Shown: positions 1 to 7,300 of the stretch, in pieces
How the letters are laid out: each line of letters opens with the position of its first letter
Position numbering within the stretch: the first letter of the stretch is position 1
From: RYN-428 sp035551995
GTDB taxonomy: Bacteria; Planctomycetota; Phycisphaerae; Tepidisphaerales; Tepidisphaeraceae
Direction: 5' to 3'
DNA length: 25,542 nt
NCBI GenBank assembly: GCA_035551995.1
Contig: DASZME010000075.1
Location: forward strand, 1 to 25,542
The notes under the pieces: model-generated
Database searches by the model: none
Told to the model about the DNA's origin: nothing
The model's input: the letters and a program-made list of their open reading frames with translations, nothing else
Position numbers and translations under genes: made by a program

Positions 1-81
1 GGCCTCGGGAGAAAAAAACGACAGGCTGAAAAGCACGAGGGTTGCGCCGGCGAGGCGGATGAGAAAAGAGGACCGTCGCAT
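1..81 (-). CDS. Secreted protein, N-terminal signal peptide only (cut by window edge)
   Basis: An ATG at 81 on the minus strand opens a frame that runs off the left edge after 27 codons. The peptide starts MRRSSFLIRLAGATLVLF and continues with more hydrophobic residues (SLSFFSPEA). This is a textbook signal peptide: two arginines and a polar n-region, a hydrophobic core of about 15 residues and a small-residue c-region. An in-frame TAG lies three codons upstream of the ATG, so the start is well bounded. It is divergent from scpB and shares the 82-214 intergenic region with it. I cannot say what the mature protein is. No clear SD precedes the ATG. Confidence 0.55.
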   Translation of the reverse strand, partial: MRRSSFLIRLAGATLVLFSLSFFSPEA

Positions 82-214
82 GCGCGGCTAATATGATCGC
101 GATCGCCACCGCACGCAACTTCGCAAATTTCTTTACATCGACCCCGCCGGCGCGTCGCTCACCGACTCCCCTTGAAAATGCCGATTTGATAGGGAAGATT
201 AAGGAGATCGTAAC
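82..214. promoter_or_regulatory. Divergent intergenic region, secreted protein / scpB
   Basis: This 133-bp stretch separates two divergent starts and should hold both promoters. A perfect 10-bp palindrome (GATCGCGATC) sits at 95-104, close to the minus-strand start. An SD (AAGGAG, 201-206) lies 8 nt before the scpB ATG at 215. I could not assign convincing -35/-10 pairs. Confidence 0.3.
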
Positions 215-958
215 ATGATGAGACTAGTGCGGGACGAGGAAGTCGAGCTGGACGCGGCGCTCGACGAGGCTTATTTCGACGATCTTCAAAACATGCAAGA
301 CCCCTCGCCGCAAACTGACCCGCCGGATAAATCCGAACCCATCCCCGCGCCCGCCGGGACGATCGACGCCGACGAGCGCCCCGACGGACCCGTCGAAGCC
401 GCGCCCGACGCGGACTCCGACTCCGCCGATGCGCCGGTGAACCTCGGCGCGCTCGAAGCGCTTTTGTTCACCACGCACCACCCGCTGACGGCGGCTCGAC
501 TGGGCGAACTGTTGGATCTTCCGTCGGCAAAGTCCGTACGAAAAGCGGTGAAAGACCTCAACGCGCAATATGAGTCCGGCGGCAGATCGTTTCGGATCGA
601 CCAGGTCGCCGGCGGTTTTCAAATTCTCACGCTGCCGGAATTCGGCGATCATCTCAAAAAATTGCATCAGCGCGAGGCGGACACCAAGTTGACCAAGGCG
701 GCGTTGGAAACGCTGGCGATCATCGCGTACAAGCAGCCGATCCTGCGAGCCAACATCGAAGCGATCCGCGGCGTGGCGTGCGGCGAAACGATCCGCAGCC
801 TGATGGAAAAACACCTGGTTAAAATCGCCGGCCGGGCCGAAGAGCCGGGCCGGCCGATCCTGTACGGATCGACGAAGCGATTCCTGGAGCTATTCGGTTT
901 GAATTCGCTTAAAGATCTGCCGCAGCCCGATGCGCTCAAGCCGGTGGAGAAGGAATAG
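215..958 (+). CDS. scpB: SMC-Scp complex subunit ScpB
   Basis: ScpB is the winged-helix subunit that, with the kleisin ScpA, bridges the SMC ATPase heads and drives chromosome compaction and segregation. The recognisable ScpB core spans about residues 75-230 and includes LGALEALLF near its start and, in the second winged helix, ALETLAIIAYKQPILRANIE followed by IRGV and RPILYGSTKRFLELFGL. The first ~74 residues are an acidic, proline-rich, low-complexity extension not typical of the family. The start is ATG 215 because AAGGAG (201-206) lies 8 nt upstream; ATG 218 is a possible alternative. scpA is not adjacent: upstream is a divergent secreted protein. The kinase gene follows after 10 bp, so the two are probably cotranscribed. 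Confidence 0.93.
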   Translation: MMRLVRDEEVELDAALDEAYFDDLQNMQDPSPQTDPPDKSEPIPAPAGTIDADERPDGPVEAAPDADSDSADAPVNLGALEALLFTTHHPLTAARLGELLDLPSAKSVRKAVKDLNAQYESGGRSFRIDQVAGGFQILTLPEFGDHLKKLHQREADTKLTKAALETLAIIAYKQPILRANIEAIRGVACGETIRSLMEKHLVKIAGRAEEPGRPILYGSTKRFLELFGLNSLKDLPQPDALKPVEKE

Positions 959-968
959 TGGCGCGCGC

Positions 969-2036
969 GTGAGCAACGCACTGGACATCGAGGATTTTGA
1001 CGCGCTGCTCGCCTACCTGCGCGGCGCCGGCCGGATCGGCCAGGACGAAACGCCGATCTGCGTCAATCTCGCCGGCGGCGTTTCCAATCGCACGGTGCTG
1101 CTTCGGCGCCACAACGGGAAAAGCTGGGTGCTCAAGCAGGCGCTGTCTCGATTGCGCGTCCAGACCGAATGGCTCAGTGATCCGCGCCGAATCGAGCGCG
1201 AGGCGCTCGGCATGCTTCGCCTGGCGGACCTGGCGCCGGCGGGCTCGATCACCCGGCTGGATTTTCTCGATCCCGGTCACAATCTGCTGGCGATGGAAGC
1301 GGTCCCGTCGCCGCACGAAAATTGGAAAGCCGTGTTGCTCGACGGGCGTCTGAAGGCGGATCACATTCGGCAGTTCGCCGTTCTTCTCGGCGCCATTCAT
1401 CGCAAGGGGTTCGAGCGTCGCGATTCGCTTGCGCCCCTCTTTGACGATCGCTCATTTTTCGAATCACTTCGGCTTGAACCGTATTACCTTTACACGGCCG
1501 AGCAAGTTCCCGCCGCCGCCGGGTTTTTGCGGGATCTTGTCGCGGCCGCCCGGTCCACCCGTTACACGCTCGTGCACGGCGACTACAGCCCGAAAAACGT
1601 GCTCATTCATGAAGATCGGCTCATCCTACTCGATCACGAAGTGATTCATTTCGGCGACGGCGCGTTCGACCTTGGCTTTTCGCTGACGCACCTGATGAGC
1701 AAGGCCCATCATCTTGGGTCGATGAGAGCGGAATTCGCGGCTGCCGCGACCGAGTATTGGCGCGTCTATCGCGAAGCCATCGGCGATGCCCCGTGGACGG
1801 CGGATTTGGAGCCTCGGGTTGTCCGTCACACGCTCGGCTGCCTATTGGCGCGATGCCGGGGACGGTCGCCGTTGGAATATCTTGACGCGGAAGAAAGGCG
1901 TCGGCAGGCCGAGGCGGCGGTGGCGATGATCGCGCGTCCGCCGGGGAATGTGCAGGAGCTGATCGGCGAGTTTTTGGGCCGCGTGGACGGCGCGGGAAAC
2001 GCGGGAACCGGGACTTTTGCCTTTGGCCGTTCATAG
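969..2036 (+). CDS. APH-fold small-molecule kinase (phosphotransferase enzyme family)
   Basis: This is a 355-residue member of the aminoglycoside-phosphotransferase/choline-kinase fold. The Brenner motif HGDYSPKN is at residues 203-210 (catalytic D205, metal/phosphate ligand N210) and the metal-binding aspartate is D222 in LLDHEVIHFGDGAFDLG. The nucleotide-binding lobe contains LAGGVSNRTVLL near residues 34-45 and a plausible ATP lysine in WVLKQAL. The GTG at 969 is chosen because it gives a normal N-terminus 10 bp after scpB; an in-frame ATG at 930 would overlap scpB by 29 bp. The substrate cannot be read from the sequence. APH-fold kinases include sugar-1-kinases such as NahK and AmgK, and the next gene is a UDP-sugar pyrophosphorylase, so phosphorylation of an (N-acetyl)hexose is a reasonable inference. 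Antibiotic modification is less likely given the setting. Confidence 0.8.
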   Translation: MSNALDIEDFDALLAYLRGAGRIGQDETPICVNLAGGVSNRTVLLRRHNGKSWVLKQALSRLRVQTEWLSDPRRIEREALGMLRLADLAPAGSITRLDFLDPGHNLLAMEAVPSPHENWKAVLLDGRLKADHIRQFAVLLGAIHRKGFERRDSLAPLFDDRSFFESLRLEPYYLYTAEQVPAAAGFLRDLVAAARSTRYTLVHGDYSPKNVLIHEDRLILLDHEVIHFGDGAFDLGFSLTHLMSKAHHLGSMRAEFAAAATEYWRVYREAIGDAPWTADLEPRVVRHTLGCLLARCRGRSPLEYLDAEERRRQAEAAVAMIARPPGNVQELIGEFLGRVDGAGNAGTGTFAFGRS

Positions 2037-2137
2037 TTTGAGGGGAAATTCGATCGCCGGGGGACTGCGTTTCGATTCTTTGGTTGCACAAGCCGTCGCC
2101 TTGCGATAAGCATGAGCGCGAAAGGTGAATGCAACAC

Positions 2138-3577
2138 ATGGACGCCAACACGCTTGATCAGAAACTGAAATCGACGGGTCAGTCCGGAGTTCTTCGTTTT
2201 TATGAAGGACTTGGCGCGGCCGGGCGGCGGAAACTCGAAGGGCAACTCGCGGCACTCGACCTGCCGATGATCCGCGATCTGGCCGAGGAATACGTCAAGC
2301 AAAAACCGCAAATCGCGATGCCTAAAAACATTGAACCGGTGCAGGCGTACCCGAGGCATCCCGCCGGCAATCAACGGCAGCTTTACGACGATGCGGCGCG
2401 CCGTGGGCGCGAACTTCTGAAAGCGGGAAAAGTGGCGGCGTTTCTCGTCGCCGGCGGGCAGGGAACGCGGCTCGGATACGATGGCCCCAAGGGCGAATAT
2501 CGCGTCACGCCCATTAAGAACAAGCCGCTTTTCCAGGTCTTTGCCGAGCAGCTGCGCGTGTACGGGCGGGATTTTGGCAAAGCGATTCCCTGGTACATCA
2601 TGACCAGCGACATCAACGATGCCGCCACGCGGACCTATTTCGAGACGCACAATTATTTCGGCTGCAACGCCGCCGACGTTTTTTTCTTCCAGCAGGGGAT
2701 GATGCCCGCGTTCGACATGAGCGGCGATCTCCTTCTGGCCGAGAAGGATTCTCTCGCCCTGAGCCCCGACGGTCACGGCGGAAGCCTGCGCGCGCTCGAT
2801 CGCAGCGGCGCGCTGGCCGACATGCAGCGGCGCGGCGTCGAGCATCTGTCTTATTTCCAGGTGGATAACCCGCTGGTCCACTGCATCGATCCGCTGTTCC
2901 TGGGCCTTCACGATCTGACCGCCAGCGAGATGAGCAGCAAGACGATTCCCAAGGCGCATGCGCTGGAAAAAGTCGGCAATTTCGTGCTGGGGGACGGGGT
3001 GGTGCAGGTGATCGAGTACAGCGATCTTCCCAACGAACTGGCCGAACAAACCAACGCCGACGGCAGCCTGCGTTTCAATTCCGGATCGATCGCGATTCAT
3101 GCGCTGCGGGTGTCGTTCATCGACCGCTTGAATCATGGCGGCGAACTGAAATTGCCGTGGCATCGAGCGGAAAAGAAGGTGCCTTACGTCGACACGGCGG
3201 GCAACGCGGCCAAGCCGGAGAAGCCCAACGCGGTGAAGCTCGAGCAATTTGTTTTCGACGCGATTCCGCTGGCGAAGAACGCGATGGTGTATGAGACGGA
3301 GCGCGCGGAGGAATTCAGCCCGGTGAAGAACGCCGAGGGTGCGGATTCGCCGGCGACGTGCCGCCGGGATCAAATCCGCCGCGCGGCGCGGTGGCTGGCG
3401 ACGGCGGGAGTCGAGGTCTCGCGCAAGGACGGCGAGCCGGACGGCGTGCTGGAAATATCCCCGCTTTTTGCGACCGGCGCCGAACGGTTGGGCGAGCGGG
3501 ATATCGCGGCGCAGCTTCCGCATGTGCCGCCGGGCGCGAGCGTTTACCTTGGCGCGCGGGGAACCGTCGGGGATTAG
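2138..3577 (+). CDS. UDPGP-family UTP:sugar-1-phosphate uridylyltransferase (UAP1-like)
   Basis: The enzyme makes a UDP-sugar, most likely UDP-N-acetylhexosamine, from UTP and the sugar-1-phosphate. The family signature is VAGGQGTRLGYDGPKGEYRV (glycine-rich loop at about residues 106-113), followed by NKPLFQVFAEQL, WYIMTSDIND, FFFQQGMMPAFD, the conserved SPDGHGG and YFQVDNPL. This is the eukaryotic-type UAP1/UGP2 fold, not the bacterial GlmU or GalU type. The length of 479 residues is normal. ATG 2138 is preferred over in-frame ATG 2129: AAAGG (2121-2125) lies 12 nt upstream of 2138 but only 3 nt upstream of 2129. A 101-bp gap separates it from the kinase gene on the same strand. The substrate (GlcNAc, GalNAc or glucose) cannot be decided by eye. 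Confidence 0.9.
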   Translation: MDANTLDQKLKSTGQSGVLRFYEGLGAAGRRKLEGQLAALDLPMIRDLAEEYVKQKPQIAMPKNIEPVQAYPRHPAGNQRQLYDDAARRGRELLKAGKVAAFLVAGGQGTRLGYDGPKGEYRVTPIKNKPLFQVFAEQLRVYGRDFGKAIPWYIMTSDINDAATRTYFETHNYFGCNAADVFFFQQGMMPAFDMSGDLLLAEKDSLALSPDGHGGSLRALDRSGALADMQRRGVEHLSYFQVDNPLVHCIDPLFLGLHDLTASEMSSKTIPKAHALEKVGNFVLGDGVVQVIEYSDLPNELAEQTNADGSLRFNSGSIAIHALRVSFIDRLNHGGELKLPWHRAEKKVPYVDTAGNAAKPEKPNAVKLEQFVFDAIPLAKNAMVYETERAEEFSPVKNAEGADSPATCRRDQIRRAARWLATAGVEVSRKDGEPDGVLEISPLFATGAERLGERDIAAQLPHVPPGASVYLGARGTVGD

Positions 3578-3827
3578 GCCGCGGGATGGCGGGAGGATGT
3601 GGTTACACGCCAGCGCCTTTCGCCGCGGATAAAATCGTGGCCAAAATCGCGTGCCCGATCAGTGAAAGCCTACATTACATTTTTGTTTTTCATCTTTTTT
3701 CCCTCTAAAGACCATGGTTTCCCGCCTGTTTTGCCATCTCGTCCAATAAGAGCCCCGTCGCTTGCATCGTGGCGCGACGCACCGGATTGCCCCATAACCA
3801 CGCGAAAATTCCCTGTCGTTACAGACC
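3578..3827. other. Non-coding stretch between pyrophosphorylase and flagellin leader
   Basis: I see no convincing gene here. The segment 3674-3706 is unusually T/pyrimidine-rich for this genome and could be part of a Rho-type or weak intrinsic termination region for the upstream gene, but no stable hairpin precedes the T tract. Confidence 0.4.
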
Positions 3828-3856
3828 TAAAGTCCCCCCTATTCCGTCGTCGATGA
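3828..3856 (+). promoter_or_regulatory. Candidate sigma-28-like promoter for flagellin
   Basis: TAAA (3828-3831) is followed after 17 nt by GTCGATGA (3849-3856), six of eight matches to the flagellar sigma-28 -10 consensus GCCGATAA. The usual TAAA-to-GCCGATAA spacing is about 15 nt, so this is 2 nt long. The same 17-nt spacing recurs upstream of the parA-like gene. If used, the transcript would carry a ~290-nt leader. Confidence 0.3.
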
Positions 3857-3871
3857 GACGGGTGCAATGAA

Positions 3872-3892
3872 CCGCTTTCAAGTTTGAAGCGG
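3872..3892 (+). promoter_or_regulatory. Hairpin in flagellin leader
   Basis: CCGCTTTCAA (3872-3881) pairs with TTGAAGCGG (3884-3892) with a single bulged T and a 2-nt intervening loop. It lies about 10 nt before the SD of the leader ORF (AAGGAGG, 3905-3911), a position where it could affect that ORF's translation. Confidence 0.4.
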
Positions 3893-3921
3893 GAACTTGT
3901 GAGAAAGGAGGTCAGCGGCGG

Positions 3922-3999
3922 ATGAATAAGCCGGGCGACGCGGGACGACAAATCTTCGTGACGATCGGCGAGAGCGAAATCCTCTCACTGGAAGACTAA
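3922..3999 (+). CDS. Possible 25-residue leader peptide upstream of flagellin
   Basis: ATG 3922 is preceded by a perfect SD core (AAGGAGG, 3905-3911) at 10 nt and opens a 25-codon frame (MNKPGDAGRQIFVTIGESE, then ILSLED) ending TAA at 3997-3999. The SD is better than that of most genes in the window. The stop codon lies in the loop of a small hairpin (GAAGA 3991-3995 with TCTTC 4001-4005). No family is recognised. It could be a genuine small protein, a regulatory upstream ORF, or a chance frame. The ORF sits inside the presumed flagellin leader, 155 nt before the flagellin start. Confidence 0.4.
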   Translation: MNKPGDAGRQIFVTIGESEILSLED

Positions 4000-4154
4000 A
4001 TCTTCTTAAGGCTGCTGGCGGTTTTACCCTGATCCACCAGCTTATGATTTCAAGGGAATGTAGGTCCGGCGCAGGCGCAGACCTGTAGAGGACCAGTTAA
4101 TCATAGGGATGCCGGCGCGACAGTCGCCTTCATTTCCTTGTCACGGAGAGACGC

Positions 4155-5585
4155 ATGAGCAGCGTAATTAATACCAATGTCAGTTCGCTGATCGCGCAGC
4201 ATTCGCTGGCGAACGCGAACAATCAGTTATCCACGAGCCTGCAACGGCTCAGCACCGGCTTAAAGATCAACACCGGCGCCGACGATCCCGCCGGCCTTAT
4301 CGCCAGCCAGAACCTTCAGGCCGAACAGACCGGCATCAACCAGGCGATCGATAACGCCAACCGCGCCAACAACGTCATCGGAACCGCTGAAGGCGGTCTC
4401 AATGAAGTCAGCAACCTTTTGAATCAGGTCGAAGGCCTCGTCAACCAGTCGGCCAACACCGGCGGTCTGAGCACCGCGGAAATTTCGGCCAACCAGCTTC
4501 AGGTCGATTCGATCCTCAGCACCATTAACCGCATCGCCGGCTCGACCAGCTTCGACGGCACGCAGTTGCTCAACGGCAATCTCGCGTACACCACCAGCAG
4601 CGTTTCCACCAGCGCGTTCACCACGATTCAAGTGAACTCCGCGACGCTTCCGAACAACGCCACCAAATCGGTCGTCGTCCAAGTCACCAATAGCGCCACC
4701 GTGGGCGATTTGACTTATACCGCCGCCGCGGGAACCTCCGCGATCGGCGGGTCATCGGTTACGCTGCAAATCGCCGGCGTCAACGGGACGCAACAGCTGA
4801 CTTTCGCCGCCAGCTCCTCGATCGCCGAAATCGCCACCGCCATCAACGCCATTACCGCGCAAACCGGCGTTATCGCTTCGGCCAGCGGCGGGCAGCTGGA
4901 CTTTAAGGCGCAGAACTACGGGTCCACTCAATATGTAAGCGTCTCCTCGGTTACCGCGCCGTTCGCCGTCACCGGCGGACATAGCGGCAAGGCGTATGGA
5001 ACCGACGCCAGCGTTAAAGTCAACGGCGCCGCGGCCCAGGTCAGCGGGACCAACGTCAGCTACCGCGACGGCCAGCTTGACATCGATTTCCAACTCAGCG
5101 CCGGCCTCAATGCCGGTCAGACCAAAACCTTCGGCATTACCGGCGGCGGGGCGACGTTCTCCCTCGGCGCGAAGGTCAATGCCGCGGGATTGGCCAGCAT
5201 CGGGATTCAGGATGTCTCGACGGGCGGCCTCGGCGACAACAACCTCGGATTCCTCAGCAGCCTCGCCAGCGGCGGCATCAATTCGCTGACCAGCAACAAT
5301 CTCGCCACCGCTCAGCAGATCACCGACGAGGCGATCACGCAGGTCAGCAATCTGCGCGGCCGATTGGGCGCATTCCAGAAGTACACGCTGGCGTCGACCA
5401 TCAACAACCTCGGCGTCGCCAGTGAAAACGCCGCGGCGGCCGAAAGCGCCATCACCGATACCGACTTCGCCCAGGAAACCGCGAACCTCACGCGGTCGCA
5501 GATTCTGCAGCAGTCGGCGACCACCGTGTTGTCGCAGGCGAATTCACAGCCGCAAAACGCACTGACGCTGTTGAAGAACGCCTAA
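4155..5585 (+). CDS. fliC: Flagellin, main filament protein
   Basis: Flagellin is exported by the flagellar type III system and polymerises into the filament. The conserved N-terminal D0/D1 helices (MSSVINTNVSSLIAQHSLA, then LQRLSTGLKINTGADDPAGLIAS) and C-terminal D1/D0 helices (ASENAAAAESAITDTDFA, TANLTRSQILQQSA, ending in ALTLLKNA) are both intact. The variable middle (about residues 150-360) contains a flagellin-IN/GIN-type segment (AEIATAINAITAQTGVIASA, then GGQLDFKA). The length, 476 residues, is moderately long. The start is ATG 4155 with GGAGAG (4145-4150) 4 nt upstream. It is a monocistronic unit: a strong terminator follows. The middle is rich in Ser, Thr and Asn, as expected for a surface-exposed, possibly glycosylated domain. 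No other flagellar structural gene is in the window. Confidence 0.97.
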   Translation: MSSVINTNVSSLIAQHSLANANNQLSTSLQRLSTGLKINTGADDPAGLIASQNLQAEQTGINQAIDNANRANNVIGTAEGGLNEVSNLLNQVEGLVNQSANTGGLSTAEISANQLQVDSILSTINRIAGSTSFDGTQLLNGNLAYTTSSVSTSAFTTIQVNSATLPNNATKSVVVQVTNSATVGDLTYTAAAGTSAIGGSSVTLQIAGVNGTQQLTFAASSSIAEIATAINAITAQTGVIASASGGQLDFKAQNYGSTQYVSVSSVTAPFAVTGGHSGKAYGTDASVKVNGAAAQVSGTNVSYRDGQLDIDFQLSAGLNAGQTKTFGITGGGATFSLGAKVNAAGLASIGIQDVSTGGLGDNNLGFLSSLASGGINSLTSNNLATAQQITDEAITQVSNLRGRLGAFQKYTLASTINNLGVASENAAAAESAITDTDFAQETANLTRSQILQQSATTVLSQANSQPQNALTLLKNA

Positions 5586-5671
5586 GCCAGTGACGTGAAT
5601 TCCAGATGACGGCCGGCGGTCTTGCGATCGCGTGGCGTTCGGATCGAAACCCTTTTTTCTCACAAGTTTAG

Positions 5672-5707
5672 CGCCCCCGGCCTCCATAGGCCGGGGGCGT
5701 TTCTGTT
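5672..5707 (+). terminator. Rho-independent terminator after flagellin
   Basis: A perfect 12-bp stem (CGCCCCCGGCCT, 5672-5683, with AGGCCGGGGGCG, 5688-5699) closes a CCAT tetraloop and is followed by TTTCTGTT. It lies 87 nt after the flagellin stop codon. Confidence 0.92.
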
Positions 5708-5882
5708 CAACGCCGCCGCGGGAAACCAACAGGCCTACCCTCCAGGGTTTATCAACTTGGCGCGGCCGCCGGCATTGTTTGCGCGCGAATTTGGTCGGCG
5801 GGCGATTCTCGCCGCCGCCACGGATTTTTGTACATGACGCGCCGTTGAACTTTACGGGCCGTCTCAGCCGATAGGGGATGTG

Positions 5883-7142
5883 GTGAGCCGCCTCGCGAAC
5901 TTTTTCTGCCGGACGATGTTGCGCTGTTTGGCGCCGGGAGAACGCCGGCTTTTGATAACGGCCGATGGGTTTCGTCCCGCGCCGCGCCAAGGGGCGCGAC
6001 GGGACATTTTGCTCGCCGATTTATTGGGGCGGCCGGCGGTCAATCTCGACACGCCGGAGTTGCAGCGGTTTCTGGCGGGTAAACGTGTATTGGTTACCGG
6101 AGCGGGGGGAAGCATCGGATCGGAGATTTGCCGCCAGATGATGCGGTTTCTGCCGCAGCGCGTGATCCTCGTCGAGCGGGCGGAGAATAATCTTTTCGAG
6201 ATCGATCGCGAACTGCGCGAGCGATGGGTTGGGGCCGAGATTCTTCCATGTATCGCCGATGTCTGCGATCGGCGCCGGGTCGGTGAAATCTTCCGCGCCG
6301 AAAAGCCTCACGTCGTTTTTCACTGCGCGGCTCACAAGCATGTCCCGATGATGGAACACAATCCGTGCGAAGCCATCAAAAACAATATATTCGGCACCAA
6401 GACGGTGGCCGACGCCGCGATGGGCGCCGGCACGTCGGCGTTCGTGTTGATCAGCACCGACAAGGCCGTCAATCCCAGCAGCGTCATGGGCGCCACCAAG
6501 CGAATGGCGGAGCTTTATATCCAGAGTCTTAACGCCGAAAAGGGGACGCGATTTCTGGCGGTGCGCTTTGGCAACGTGCTCGGGAGCAGCGGCAGTGTCG
6601 TGCCGATCTTCCAAAAGCAGATCGAAGCGGGGGGGCCGGTCACGGTGACTCATCCCGACATGCAACGGTATTTCATGACCATTCCCGAGGCCAGCCAACT
6701 GGTTATGCAAGCGGGGGCGATCGGACATGGCGGGGAAGTGTTGCTGCTGGACATGGGCTCGCCGGTGAAGATCGTCGATCTCGCCCGGCAGTTGATCGTC
6801 CGCAACGGGCTTAAACCCGACGACGATATTCTCATCACGTTCAGCGGCATCCGCCAGGGCGAAAAATTGTACGAAGAACTCGCGTGCGACGACGAACAAA
6901 CGCGTCCCACCAGCCACGAAAAAATCCGCGCCTGGCAACTTCCGGCGGTGAGCGCTCGTCATGTCGCCGCTCACTTGGCGATATTGGCCCACGCGGCCGA
7001 CGCATCGTCGCGCGAAGCGGTCACGGCGCTGATGAAGTGCGTTCCGGAATATCAGCTGCCGTCGTCAAAAGCCCGGAAAAATCCGCGTCTGCCGCTCAAG
7101 CTGGCCATCCCAGGTCTAACGGAAGTTGGGGAAGCCGCATGA
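5883..7142 (+). CDS. CapD/WbpM-class nucleotide-sugar 4,6-dehydratase, soluble short form
   Basis: This is an extended SDR that uses NAD to convert UDP-HexNAc to a 4-keto-6-deoxy sugar, an entry step to bacillosamine, QuiNAc and related surface sugars. Numbering from the GTG at 5880, the NAD motif VTGAGGSIGSE is at about residues 72-82, STDKAVNPSSVMGATKR at 192-208 and the GIRQGEKLYEEL block near 322-333. The usual YxxxK is replaced by MxxxK (M203, K207), as in WbpM/PglF. Full-length members have four transmembrane helices and run to ~600 residues; this one is ~420 and keeps only the linker (ADLLGRPAVNLDTPEL). Start choice is uncertain: GTG 5880, GTG 5883 (AGGGG at 5873-5877, 5 nt upstream) or ATG 5916. 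Its position next to flagellin allows a role in flagellin glycosylation, but general polysaccharide synthesis fits equally well. Confidence 0.88.
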   Translation: MSRLANFFCRTMLRCLAPGERRLLITADGFRPAPRQGARRDILLADLLGRPAVNLDTPELQRFLAGKRVLVTGAGGSIGSEICRQMMRFLPQRVILVERAENNLFEIDRELRERWVGAEILPCIADVCDRRRVGEIFRAEKPHVVFHCAAHKHVPMMEHNPCEAIKNNIFGTKTVADAAMGAGTSAFVLISTDKAVNPSSVMGATKRMAELYIQSLNAEKGTRFLAVRFGNVLGSSGSVVPIFQKQIEAGGPVTVTHPDMQRYFMTIPEASQLVMQAGAIGHGGEVLLLDMGSPVKIVDLARQLIVRNGLKPDDDILITFSGIRQGEKLYEELACDDEQTRPTSHEKIRAWQLPAVSARHVAAHLAILAHAADASSREAVTALMKCVPEYQLPSSKARKNPRLPLKLAIPGLTEVGEAA

Positions 7143-7182
7143 CGGCGGTCCACGTTAACAAGTCTGCACTGCTCCATAACTC

Positions 7183-7211
7183 TAAAGTTTTCAGCCCGTC
7201 GGCGCCGATCT
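7183..7211 (+). promoter_or_regulatory. Candidate sigma-28-like promoter for the ParA-CBM48 gene
   Basis: TAAAGTTT (7183-7190) matches the sigma-28 -35 consensus exactly and GCCGATCT (7204-7211) matches six of eight positions of the -10. The TAAA-to-GCCGAT gap is 17 nt rather than the usual ~15. The element lies 90 nt before the start codon in a 158-bp intergenic region. The shared spacing with the site before flagellin raises interest, but GCCGAT is a common hexamer in this genome. Confidence 0.33.
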
Positions 7212-7300
7212 AAGATGCGAGAAGTCAAATTTGCGGGCAGTCCATCAGAAAAGCCGAATCGAAGGATCGAAAGGCTTGCTCAACCAAGGAAGGTTGTCCC

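Noticed and set aside
1826..3523. 565-codon open frame on the minus strand
   Set aside because: It lies antisense to the UDP-sugar pyrophosphorylase, has arginine-rich low-complexity composition with no family motifs, and results from high GC content at third positions of the real gene.
3857..4154. c-di-GMP (GEMM) riboswitch in the flagellin leader
   Set aside because: A GGGACGAC stretch recalls the GEMM core, but the paired GCAAA/tetraloop-receptor elements and stems are not there.
5846..5874. Firm promoter call for the CapD-like gene
   Set aside because: TGAA-N17-GCCGATAG fits the other two sites, but it has a mismatch in the -35 and would overlap the SD of the preferred start, so it is only mentioned as a finding.
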